A stretch of DNA of 7,340 nt, from the NCBI GenBank assembly GCA_027011835.1, contig JALUZN010000327.1, positions 1 through 7,340 of the forward strand, given 5' to 3'. The stretch is from Draconibacterium sp. GTDB taxonomy: Bacteria > Bacteroidota > Bacteroidia > Bacteroidales > Prolixibacteraceae. Position numbers and translations under genes: made by a program. The notes under the pieces are model-generated. The model was not told where the DNA came from. It worked only from the letters and a program-made list of their open reading frames with translations, and searched no databases. Below, piece by piece: positions 1 to 6,058 of the stretch; position 1 is the stretch's first letter, and the number at the start of each line of letters is the position of its first letter.

Positions 1-1
1 C

Positions 2-1252
2 GCTTACAATGGCTGGAAGTGTGAAGGTGAAGCTCGTGGAGGACACATTAAAGGAGCAAAATCGCTACCCATAAAATGGACAAAATATATGGATTGGATA
101 GAGGTTGTTCGTTCAAAACAGATAATTCCCGAAGATGAGATTGTAATTTACGGATACGACTCCGAACAGAGCGAAAAGGTGGCTAACCTCTTTGCTAAGG
201 CAGGGTATGGAAATGTTTATCTCTACAACAGTTTTGTTGATGAGTGGGCGACAAACCCCGACCTGCCGATGGAGCATCTCGAGAGGTATAAAAACCTCGT
301 CTCTGCAAAGTGGGTAGACAAACTTATCTCAGGTGAAAAGCCTGCTGAATACAGTAACGATAAATATGTAGTCGTTCATTCGCACTATCGTAACCGCAAT
401 GCATACCTTACAGGTCATATTCCCGGGGCAATAGATATGGACACTCTGGCACTTGAAGCCCCTGAGACGTGGAATCGCCGCTCTCCTGAGGAGTTAAAAT
501 ATGCTCTCGAACAGCATGGGATAACTGCTGACACAACGGTTGTTCTCTACGGAAAGTTTATGTCGCCCGATAATGCTGACGATTTCCCCGGAAGTGCTGC
601 CGGACATATTGGTGCCATTCGTAATGCAATGATAATGATTTACGCCGGAGTTAAGGATGTGCGGATTTTAAATGGAGGATTTCAATCGTGGAGAGATGCC
701 GGCTTTGAAGTTACAACCGATGATGTGGCAAAAACTCCTGTCGATGATTTTGGTGTTCAGATACCTGCCAATCCGGAAATTATTGTGGATGTTCCTCAGG
801 CTAAAGAGATGATTAAGGCTGACGATGCTGATATTGTTTGTGTGCGTAGCTGGCCTGAGTATATTGGTGAGGTAAGCGGCTATAACTACATCGAGAAGAA
901 AGGGCGTATTCCGGGGGCAATTTTTGGCAACTGCGGAACTGATGCCTATCACATGGAGAATTACCGTAATGTTGACCATACCGTTCGCGAAGCACAGGAG
1001 GTAGAAGCAATTTGGAAAGAGGTGGCGATAACTCCGGATAAACATCTGGCATTTTACTGCGGAACAGGATGGCGCGGAAGTGAAGCATTTTTAAATGCCT
1101 GGCTGATGGGGTGGCCACGAGTATCGGTGTTCGATGGTGGTTGGTTTGAGTGGAGTAATAATCCGGAGAATCCTTTTGAAACAGGAGTGCCTGTAAAGGA
1201 GACAGCTGAACAGGCAACAGCTGGCAGTACACAGAATGATAAAAGTTACTAA
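2..1252 (+). CDS. eanB: Multi-rhodanese sulfurtransferase, EanB-like (5' end outside the window)
   Basis: The reading frame is open to the left edge, so the true start is upstream; 416 residues are visible. ATG 89 is only an internal methionine, because rhodanese sequence (GGHIKGAKSLP) precedes it in frame. Three rhodanese-like domains are visible: about residues 1-95, 100-240 and 255-400, counted from base 2. The first two lack the active-site cysteine (IYGYDSEQS around D53; LYGKFMSPD around K185). Only the third has a catalytic loop, YCGTGWRGS, with Cys353. This matches EanB of Chlorobium limicola, which as I recall uses one C-terminal Cys (Cys412, preceded by Tyr) as a persulfide to place sulfur on the hercynine imidazole. 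If spacing is conserved, about 60 N-terminal residues are missing. The DUF427 gene and an EgtD homologue follow on the same strand, which is the main reason for choosing EanB over a generic thiosulfate sulfurtransferase. The reaction is inferred from family and context. Confidence 0.8.
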   Translation, partial: AYNGWKCEGEARGGHIKGAKSLPIKWTKYMDWIEVVRSKQIIPEDEIVIYGYDSEQSEKVANLFAKAGYGNVYLYNSFVDEWATNPDLPMEHLERYKNLVSAKWVDKLISGEKPAEYSNDKYVVVHSHYRNRNAYLTGHIPGAIDMDTLALEAPETWNRRSPEELKYALEQHGITADTTVVLYGKFMSPDNADDFPGSAAGHIGAIRNAMIMIYAGVKDVRILNGGFQSWRDAGFEVTTDDVAKTPVDDFGVQIPANPEIIVDVPQAKEMIKADDADIVCVRSWPEYIGEVSGYNYIEKKGRIPGAIFGNCGTDAYHMENYRNVDHTVREAQEVEAIWKEVAITPDKHLAFYCGTGWRGSEAFLNAWLMGWPRVSVFDGGWFEWSNNPENPFETGVPVKETAEQATAGSTQNDKSY

Positions 1253-1271
1253 AATAAATAACTCACTTTCT

Positions 1272-1295
1272 CCCTTCCTGCCGCGGCGGAAAGGG
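1272..1295. repeat. GC-rich 24-bp imperfect palindrome (REP-like)
   Basis: The two 12-nt arms meet at 1283/1284 and pair with one C/A mismatch and one G-T wobble. The core is CTGCCGCGGCGG, far more GC-rich than its surroundings. It lies in the 70-nt gap between the rhodanese stop codon and the DUF427 ATG. There is no T-run after it (TCAGGGTGG follows), so it does not look like an intrinsic terminator. It resembles the dispersed extragenic palindromes found in many Bacteroidota genomes, but copy number cannot be judged from this window. It could stabilise or partly attenuate the operon mRNA. Confidence 0.6.
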
Positions 1296-1322
1296 TCAGG
1301 GTGGAACTTAAACAATAATCAG

Positions 1323-1607
1323 ATGAAAGCTATTTGGAACGGAAAGGTAATTGCAGAGAGTGATAAGACTTACAAAATAGAGGGGAATATCTACTTCCCT
1401 CCTGAGACGGTAAACAAGGAGTATATTCAGAAGAGCGACCACACAACATACTGTTACTGGAAAGGTGATGCTTCGTACTTTGACGTTGTAGTAGGTGGCA
1501 AAGTGAATAAAGATGCCGCCTGGTACTATCAGAATCCTCCGGAGATTGTTGAGAGAATGAAAGACTATGTTGCTTTCTGGAATGGGATAGAAATCACTGA
1601 TAAATAA
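1323..1607 (+). CDS. DUF427 family protein within the ergothioneine cassette
   Basis: A 94-residue protein of the DUF427 family (Pfam PF04248, NTP_transf_9), which has no established biochemical role that I know of. Visible family hallmarks are the N-terminal strand with WNGKVIAESD (residues 5-14), the YFPPETV segment (24-30), a cysteine before WKG in YCYWKGDASYFDV (43-55), the AAWYYQNPP motif (65-73) and the terminal YVAFWNG (82-88). The frame could open at 1236, but that would overlap the upstream stop codon and add 29 unrelated residues read through the GC-rich palindrome. The ATG at 1323 begins exactly where DUF427 similarity begins. Its stop lies 5 nt before the methyltransferase ATG, so the two are almost certainly cotranscribed and perhaps translationally coupled. 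A part in thiol or sulfur chemistry is suggested only by its position. Confidence 0.85.
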   Translation: MKAIWNGKVIAESDKTYKIEGNIYFPPETVNKEYIQKSDHTTYCYWKGDASYFDVVVGGKVNKDAAWYYQNPPEIVERMKDYVAFWNGIEITDK

Positions 1608-1612
1608 AACAG

Positions 1613-2608
1613 ATGAACTTTACTCAAGACATAAGGGTTGACAACGAAAGTATTGAGCTAATAAACTACCTGCCAAATATTGGAATCAACAATGTTAGGG
1701 AGGAAATTCTGGAGGGGTTAAGAGCTACTCCAAAATATCTATCCCCAAAATTTTTCTACGACGGCAAAGGCTCCGATCTGTTTGAGCAAATTACGCATCT
1801 GAAAGAGTACTACCCCACCAGAACAGAAAAGAAGATTATCTCCTCACTTGGAGAGAAGCTTGATGTCAGTTTCAAAAATCTGCATGTGATTGAGCTGGGT
1901 AGCGGCGACTCGTCAAAAATCAGTTTGCTGTTTAACCAGATATCTGCCGATGAGTTAAAGACAGTAACCTATTTTCCGGTGGATATCAGCCAGTCGGCAA
2001 TAGAGAAATCGGCAAGTGAACTGATTCAGCAATTCAGTTTAAAAAATATCACAGGTATTGTTGTTGATTTTTTTCATCAGCTTAAGTTAATACCTAAACC
2101 GGGACGAAGGCTCTTCTGCTTTTTTGGCAGCACAATAGGTAATTTCGACACCAGTCAGGCACGGGGTTTTATGAAGCAGCTGGGTAACACGATGCAGAGT
2201 GGCGACAGCCTTCTGCTTGGCATGGATATGGTTAAGAATATCTCCGTTTTAGAGAGTGCCTACAATGATGACAAAGGGGTTACTGAAGAGTTTAACAAAA
2301 ATATTCTGAGTGTAGTAAATAACTTAACTGATTCCGATTTTTCCACTTCCGGGTTTGAGCACTACGCTTTTTTTAATGTTGAAAAAAGCAGAATTGAGAT
2401 GCATCTGAAAGCTCTGAAAGATGTGGAGGTCAATTTGGGCTCAGAAAAGTTTCACATCTCAAAAGGGGAGACTATCCATACCGAAAACTCATGCAAATTT
2501 AATCTCGATGATATCGAAAGGTTTGGTATGTGGGCAGGGTTAGAAACTGTTCAGGTTTTTAACGACCCCAACAAGTGGTTTAGTCTGGTTTATTATAAAA
2601 AGAACTAA
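1613..2608 (+). CDS. eanA: L-histidine N-alpha-methyltransferase, EgtD/EanA family
   Basis: SAM-dependent methyltransferase of the EgtD family, expected to trimethylate histidine to hercynine in the cytoplasm. Its 331 residues are close to the roughly 321 of mycobacterial EgtD. The SAM-binding loop is IELGSGDSSK (residues 93-102), followed by the FPVDIS strand end (121-126) and FFGSTIGNF (170-178). Substrate-site residues remembered from M. smegmatis EgtD (Tyr56, Asn166, Tyr206, Glu282, Ser284) fall on Tyr67, Asn177, Tyr217, Glu291 and Ser293 here. The offsets are a constant 11 for the first three and 9 for the last two, in the contexts YYPTRTE, GNF, AYNDDKGV and IHTENSCKF. All key residues are therefore present. 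It is named EanA rather than EgtD because the partner is a rhodanese; no EgtB-type sulfoxide synthase, EgtC or EgtE is visible in the window. The start is the only ATG that retains the full N-terminal domain. Confidence 0.88.
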   Translation: MNFTQDIRVDNESIELINYLPNIGINNVREEILEGLRATPKYLSPKFFYDGKGSDLFEQITHLKEYYPTRTEKKIISSLGEKLDVSFKNLHVIELGSGDSSKISLLFNQISADELKTVTYFPVDISQSAIEKSASELIQQFSLKNITGIVVDFFHQLKLIPKPGRRLFCFFGSTIGNFDTSQARGFMKQLGNTMQSGDSLLLGMDMVKNISVLESAYNDDKGVTEEFNKNILSVVNNLTDSDFSTSGFEHYAFFNVEKSRIEMHLKALKDVEVNLGSEKFHISKGETIHTENSCKFNLDDIERFGMWAGLETVQVFNDPNKWFSLVYYKKN

Positions 2609-2747
2609 GTTTAATAACCACAATCCAACCGTTCTAAAAAACTGTTTATAAACCCCTTATAGAACACAACAAATCGTTGCCAATCGTAAAAAAAGAGACA
2701 AATTTGTTTTAGATACTTTTTTTAATAAGAAAGTTTTAAATTGCGAT

Positions 2748-3713
2748 ATGAGAAAAGTAAAAATTCTTATACTGGTAGTTGTTGCAATAGTGGCCATTGC
2801 AGGGTTTTGGACGCTACCCAAAATTGCTCCGGTACAATATATCGAACGTTCAACCGGCAAAATTAAAACTGAAATAAATGAAGGTGAAGTGTGGGTGAAG
2901 TGGCTCTATTACAGTCCTCTGGGCGAGTTGAGCTTGCACAATTTAGTGAAACGGAAATTTATATCGGAGATTTATGGAGGAGTGATGGACAAACCTTCGT
3001 CGGCAAAAAAAATTGCAGGATTTGTTAAAAAATATAACATCGATTTAACCATTACACAAAAAGATTCATTCGAATCGTTTAACGATTTTTTTACCCGTAA
3101 ATTAAAACCCGGAGCCCGGCCTGTTTGTATAGACTCGACAGTAGTTGTATCGCCTGCCGACGGCAAAATTCTGGTATTTAAAAATATTGGAAACAGCGAC
3201 TTTTTTGTTAAAGGAAACAGGTTTAATTTAAATAAATTTTTAAACAACAACACACTGGCCGGGAAGTATAAAACCGGTACTTTAATCGTTGTTCGTCTTG
3301 CTCCGCCCGATTACCATCGATATCATTTCCCTGTTAGCGGAAAAGTTTCGGCACCGGTAAAAATTAATGGCGACTATTTTTCTGTTTCGCCATTGGCGTT
3401 GCGTAAAATTGCCCAAATTTTTAGTATGAACAAACGCGAATATCTCGAAATCTCATCACCTCTTTTTGGCGATGTAATTATGGCCGAAGTGGGTGCAACA
3501 ATGGTTGGTTCAATTATTCAAACCTATAAAACCAACACGGTAACAAAAGGTTCCGAAAAGGGCTATTTTAAGTTTGGCGGTTCAACGGTAATCCTTATTT
3601 TTCAAAACAATAAAATTACGGTTGATTCCGATTTACTAGAAAATTCGGCAAAAAGTTTTGAAACAACAGTTAAAATGGGCGAAAGAATTGCTGTTGCTTC
3701 CATTAATTTATAA
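2748..3713 (+). CDS. psd: Phosphatidylserine decarboxylase, clostridial-type, with N-terminal membrane anchor
   Basis: Pyruvoyl-dependent enzyme that converts phosphatidylserine to phosphatidylethanolamine at the membrane. The 321 residues include a hydrophobic helix at about 5-23, then a PSD-specific N-terminal region (WLYYSPLGE, 52-60; FNDFFTRKLKPGARP, 111-125). The catalytic part has SPADG with Asp138, the YHRYHF histidine block (189-194), GATMVGSI (249-256) and KGYFKFGGST (271-280). Self-cleavage is expected between Gly278 and Ser279, the serine becoming the pyruvoyl group; the motif is GGST rather than the LGST of E. coli. Length, N-terminal region and the GGST motif recall clostridial PSDs, not the roughly 220-230-residue short form usual in Bacteroidota (from memory). 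No pssA is adjacent. The 139-nt gap upstream separates it from eanA. Start at ATG 2748: the membrane helix follows directly. Confidence 0.92.
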   Translation: MRKVKILILVVVAIVAIAGFWTLPKIAPVQYIERSTGKIKTEINEGEVWVKWLYYSPLGELSLHNLVKRKFISEIYGGVMDKPSSAKKIAGFVKKYNIDLTITQKDSFESFNDFFTRKLKPGARPVCIDSTVVVSPADGKILVFKNIGNSDFFVKGNRFNLNKFLNNNTLAGKYKTGTLIVVRLAPPDYHRYHFPVSGKVSAPVKINGDYFSVSPLALRKIAQIFSMNKREYLEISSPLFGDVIMAEVGATMVGSIIQTYKTNTVTKGSEKGYFKFGGSTVILIFQNNKITVDSDLLENSAKSFETTVKMGERIAVASINL

Positions 3714-3715
3714 GT

Positions 3716-3735
3716 CCGTTGGCTAAAGCCAATGG
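3716..3735. repeat. 20-bp palindrome just after the psd stop codon
   Basis: Eight-bp arms (CCGTTGGC and GCCAATGG, one G-T wobble) enclose a 4-nt loop, TAAA. It begins 2 nt after the psd stop codon. The core TTGGCTAAAGCCAA is perfectly symmetric apart from its loop and looks like a dispersed extragenic palindrome of the sort common in marine Bacteroidota. No T-run follows on the + strand, so terminator function is doubtful. Confidence 0.5.
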
Positions 3736-3916
3736 CAAAGAATATTTGTATTATAAAGCAACCACTGTTGCTATAAAATGGGAATATCAGGGCATGAACT
3801 GCGATGCTTTTGCAACTTTCAATTTAGATCTCGAAGGAAAAGCACAAAGTATTATAATGAAAGGAATCTCACCAAACATCGATTTTCAGGATTTAAACAT
3901 TATTCGGATCAAATAA
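3719..3916 (+). pseudogene. C-terminal remnant of a serine hydrolase (DUF3471-like domain)
   Basis: The readable 65 codons resemble only the last part of beta-lactamase-like serine hydrolases that carry a C-terminal DUF3471 domain. ATFNLDLEGKAQSI (about residues 32-45) followed by MKGISPNIDFQDLNIIRIK fits the usual strand pattern, with the common SFDF insert before FQDL missing. The frame has a stop at 3704-3706, and the first possible initiator is a TTG inside the palindrome at 3716-3735. The catalytic S-x-x-K domain is absent; the space upstream is occupied by psd in another frame. The simplest reading is a gene stump left by deletion or by insertion of psd. A tiny expressed protein cannot be excluded but is unlikely. 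Family assignment is from memory. Confidence 0.55.
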
Positions 3917-3954
3917 TTTTCTTTACAAAAGAAATATTTGTCAGTTATAATTGT

Positions 3955-3962
3955 TAGTTTTG
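3955..3962 (+). promoter_or_regulatory. Possible Bacteroidota -7 element before the sialidase-like gene
   Basis: TAGTTTTG is a full match to the Bacteroidota -7 consensus TAnnTTTG. It lies 18 nt upstream of the ATG at 3981. The nearest TTTG that could serve as the -33 box is at 3937-3940, giving a spacing of 14 nt instead of the usual 19-21, so the assignment is tentative. A promoter here would make the sialidase-like gene independent of psd. Confidence 0.3.
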
Positions 3963-3980
3963 AAAAATAAATTGAGAATA

Positions 3981-5162
3981 ATGAGAACAAAAATCATAAA
4001 TGATAACTCGTTAACAAGCAGGTTAAAATGGCTTGGTGGTTTTTTTTTGATGGTTATTGTTATTATCGTTGCTTTTGTCCATGTAAAAAAAACACGTAAA
4101 GATTGCCCCGGAAATCAAATAAAAATAGAAACGATAAATGTTATTACGGCGAACAAAACCAACAAACGTAACGACCAGTCGGCCATGATAAAACTAAACG
4201 ACGGACGTTTGGTAATTGCCTATTCACATTTTGGAGAATCATCGAGAGATGTCGGGAAAAGTTCAATTTATTTTCAAACCTCGTCTGACAATGGTTCAAC
4301 CTGGAGTAAAGAAAAAGAGCTGATAGAACCCATTGCTTTAGGAAGTTACGTTCCTTCGTTTTATAAAAAACCCAACGGAACAATTTTAGTTCTGTATTTT
4401 GTTCGCGAATCTGATAATCCAAACATTTCATCGCTGCGGCAGATTGTGTTTTCTGCCGATTTAAGCACACAGCTTACCAAAGAGAGAACGATTGTTCCTG
4501 CACCAGGTTACTTTCCAATTGCCTCCGACCGCCTGTTTTTCGACACAAAAAGTAATTTGCTTTTAATGCCATATCCGGTGTTGGTTTCCGGAGAAGGATA
4601 CAGCCAGGCCAGCGTTTATAAAACAAAAATAATTGTAAGCAGTAATTTTGGTGATACCTGGACTGACAGCGGAATTACAATTAAAGGCTTTTTTAACGAC
4701 AAAGGATTTGGCGGAGCAGGGGAAGCGGGATTTTTTATAAACGGAGAAAAAATAACTCTCTATTCGCGAAATATGATTGAACAAGTTGGTGCTTGCGATT
4801 TAATGTGGAACGGAAAAAACTACGAAAAAGGCAAAGAGTATAAACTAAATATTGCCACATGGAATGCACAATCGACAATAAAATATTGTGACGATTTAAA
4901 GGGGTGGATTGCTACTTACACTCGATTAAATAAAACTGCTGCCAGTCCGCGAAGTCAAATTGATGTTGCTTTTTCGACCGATGCTATTACCTGGAAAAAA
5001 GTATTTACCATTGCCGATATTGAAAAAGATGGCGGATTTATGGTAAACGAACCCAACATTTTTATTGAAAATAACACGGTTTACATTTCTTACTCGGTAT
5101 CAACAAAACCGGGAAACTATTTCGACTTAAGAATTACAAAACTTCCTTTTACCGTTTTCTAA
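3981..5162 (+). CDS. Membrane-anchored BNR-repeat / sialidase-like beta-propeller protein
   Basis: A 393-residue protein with a strong hydrophobic segment at about 17-35 (GGFFLMVIVIIVAFVHV), probably an uncleaved signal anchor that places the rest outside the cytoplasmic membrane. The remainder resembles the BNR/sialidase six-bladed propeller (Pfam BNR_2). One perfect Asp-box is SSDNGSTW (101-108), a second is SSNFGDTW (220-227), and a degenerate third is STDAITW (332-338). The first blade starts with RNDQSAMIKLNDGRLVIAYS (63-82), where true sialidases carry the Arg of an R-I-P motif; here R63 is followed by N-D. I cannot identify a complete Arg triad plus Tyr/Glu pair, so substrate and even hydrolase activity are uncertain. 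ATG 3981 is preferred over TTG 3951, which would add ten residues to the N-terminus and overlap the -7-like element. It converges with the broken flavoprotein gene 12 nt downstream. Confidence 0.75.
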   Translation: MRTKIINDNSLTSRLKWLGGFFLMVIVIIVAFVHVKKTRKDCPGNQIKIETINVITANKTNKRNDQSAMIKLNDGRLVIAYSHFGESSRDVGKSSIYFQTSSDNGSTWSKEKELIEPIALGSYVPSFYKKPNGTILVLYFVRESDNPNISSLRQIVFSADLSTQLTKERTIVPAPGYFPIASDRLFFDTKSNLLLMPYPVLVSGEGYSQASVYKTKIIVSSNFGDTWTDSGITIKGFFNDKGFGGAGEAGFFINGEKITLYSRNMIEQVGACDLMWNGKNYEKGKEYKLNIATWNAQSTIKYCDDLKGWIATYTRLNKTAASPRSQIDVAFSTDAITWKKVFTIADIEKDGGFMVNEPNIFIENNTVYISYSVSTKPGNYFDLRITKLPFTVF

Positions 5163-5174
5163 TTCTTATCGTTT

Positions 5175-5648
5175 CTAGGGAGTAACTGCTTTTGTTCCAA
5201 ACTCTTTCGCAGTAATTGTTTTTATATGCACTTTTATTGCTCCAATGCCTTTAATCGAGGGGGCTCCAAATTCAAATTCCCGTGTGCTGTATTGTGCCAT
5301 TAACAATTTCATGCAGCGGTATTTTTCGTCGAAATTGTTGATAATTTCAATCTCACCTTCAACTACAACCGATTTCGATTTTACGCGATAACTGCAACCC
5401 ACTTTTTCGTCTTGCTATGCCAATTCTTCGCCCAATGCCCAGTTAATACTAACTTTTGGGTTAGCTTTTATTGTCTCCCATATTTTCCCTTTGGGTGCCG
5501 AATGAAGAATAACACAGTTGCCGTCTAAAGCAAAATTTAGAGGTAAAACATACGGCTGACCATTGTTCGACATGGCTAGAAAACAGGTTTTACTTGCTCT
5601 GATAATTTCATTTCTCTCTTCCCGGTTTTCAATAGAGTATGTTCGCAT
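5175..5648 (-). pseudogene. Pyridoxamine 5'-phosphate oxidase family protein, broken by an in-frame TAG
   Basis: Read from ATG 5648-5646 (MRTYSIENREERNEI) the frame encodes an FMN-binding split-barrel protein of the PNPOx-like family: CFLAMSNNGQPYVLPLNFALDGNCVILHSAPKG and so on. The frame meets TAG at 5417-5415, then continues without shift (QDEKVGCSYRVKSKSVVVEGEIEI, ending KEFGTKAVTP) to a natural stop at 5177-5175. Related proteins, from memory, have tryptophan at this point in an L-x-W-Q motif, so the change is most simply TGG to TAG. Total length would be 157 codons, normal for this family, and nothing else is damaged, so inactivation looks recent, or a sequencing error. A GTG at 5402 could in principle restart translation, but it would yield only half the barrel. 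Related proteins are generic flavin reductases or nitroimidazole-resistance-like enzymes; no substrate is claimed. Confidence 0.75.
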
Positions 5649-5652
5649 AGTT

Positions 5653-5844
5653 TTAGTTATAAGGTCTGCTACCCAGCTTTTCAGCCAAAATTTTCTCAAC
5701 CTTTTTTAAATTTGTCAGCGTACCCATTAATTCAAAAACGGTATCGTAATCATTACCGGTAGAAGCACTTTTTATCTGCTCTTCAATATCAGTTTCCAGA
5801 ATTTTAATCTTTCTGAAATCGTCGGTTCGTCGCTTCTCTTTTGC
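5653..5844 (-). pseudogene. Helical C-terminal gene fragment upstream of the flavoprotein gene
   Basis: This minus-strand frame is open from a stop at 5847-5845 and ends with TAA at 5655-5653, 4 nt before the ATG of the flavoprotein gene. It reads KEKRRTDDFRKIKILETD followed by further charged helix, a break at STGNDYD, and a second helix (TVFELMGTLTNLKKVEKILAEKLG). There is no start codon near its beginning. The two-helix, lysine- and glutamate-rich pattern is reminiscent of the C-terminal coiled-coil hairpin of ABC-F ATPases (Uup type), but the likeness is weak. It overlaps the end of the aldo/keto reductase remnant in a different frame, so the junction of the two fragments lies around 5804-5844. 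It is most likely the tail of a gene whose body has been deleted. Confidence 0.4.
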
Positions 5845-6058
5845 TTACAGTAGGATGATTTAGGATATCCACATAGTCAACGCCAAAGAGTCCCATACTT
5901 ATGACAGGTAATTTTATTCCGGCTTTTCCAAGTGTTCTTTAGACGGCTTTTTTCCTCTTTTTTGCCAGCTTAATATTGTCTGTATTTAATCTCAATCCGT
6001 TAGCTCCTAAAACTGTAGAAGTTAAAAATCTTCTCTTGTTAATAGAATTATCCCTATT
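5804..6058 (-). pseudogene. N-terminal remnant of a Tat-exported aldo/keto reductase
   Basis: The minus strand begins NRDNSINKRRFLTSTVLGANG, a typical twin-arginine signal context (KRRFL). After a lysine-rich linker it continues RTLGKAGIKLPVISMGLFGVD, the first beta strand of Bacteroidota aldo/keto reductases (usually RTLGKTGIKLPVVSMGVM). A TAA at 5941-5939 interrupts the frame just before RTLGK, no ATG precedes the signal region in frame (a TAA lies 9 nt upstream of it), and the frame ends at a stop at 5806-5804 after about 85 codons in all. The family is normally several hundred residues long, so the barrel and catalytic Asp-Tyr-Lys-His residues are gone. It is a clear pseudogene remnant. 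Confidence 0.6.

Noticed and set aside
668..1315. Several minus-strand open frames opposite the rhodanese gene
   Set aside because: They are shadows of a clear coding frame, with no family features and no plausible starts.
1236..1322. An upstream ATG at 1236 extending the DUF427 frame by 29 residues
   Set aside because: It overlaps the end of the rhodanese gene, reads through the GC-rich palindrome and adds sequence unlike the family; similarity begins exactly at ATG 1323.
2631..2665. Inverted repeat GTTCTA / TAGAAC after eanA as a terminator or attachment site
   Set aside because: Only six base pairs with a 23-nt loop and no T-run; likely chance in AT-rich DNA.
2698..2707. ACAAATTTGT palindrome upstream of psd as an operator
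   Set aside because: A ten-base AT-rich palindrome is expected by chance at this composition, and no second site or regulator is nearby.
2714..2721. TACTTTTT as a -7 element for psd
   Set aside because: It lacks the final G of TAnnTTTG and has no TTTG at the right distance upstream.
5415..5417. TAG read as pyrrolysine
   Set aside because: No Pyl genes are visible, the site corresponds to tryptophan in relatives, and Pyl use is not expected in Bacteroidota.
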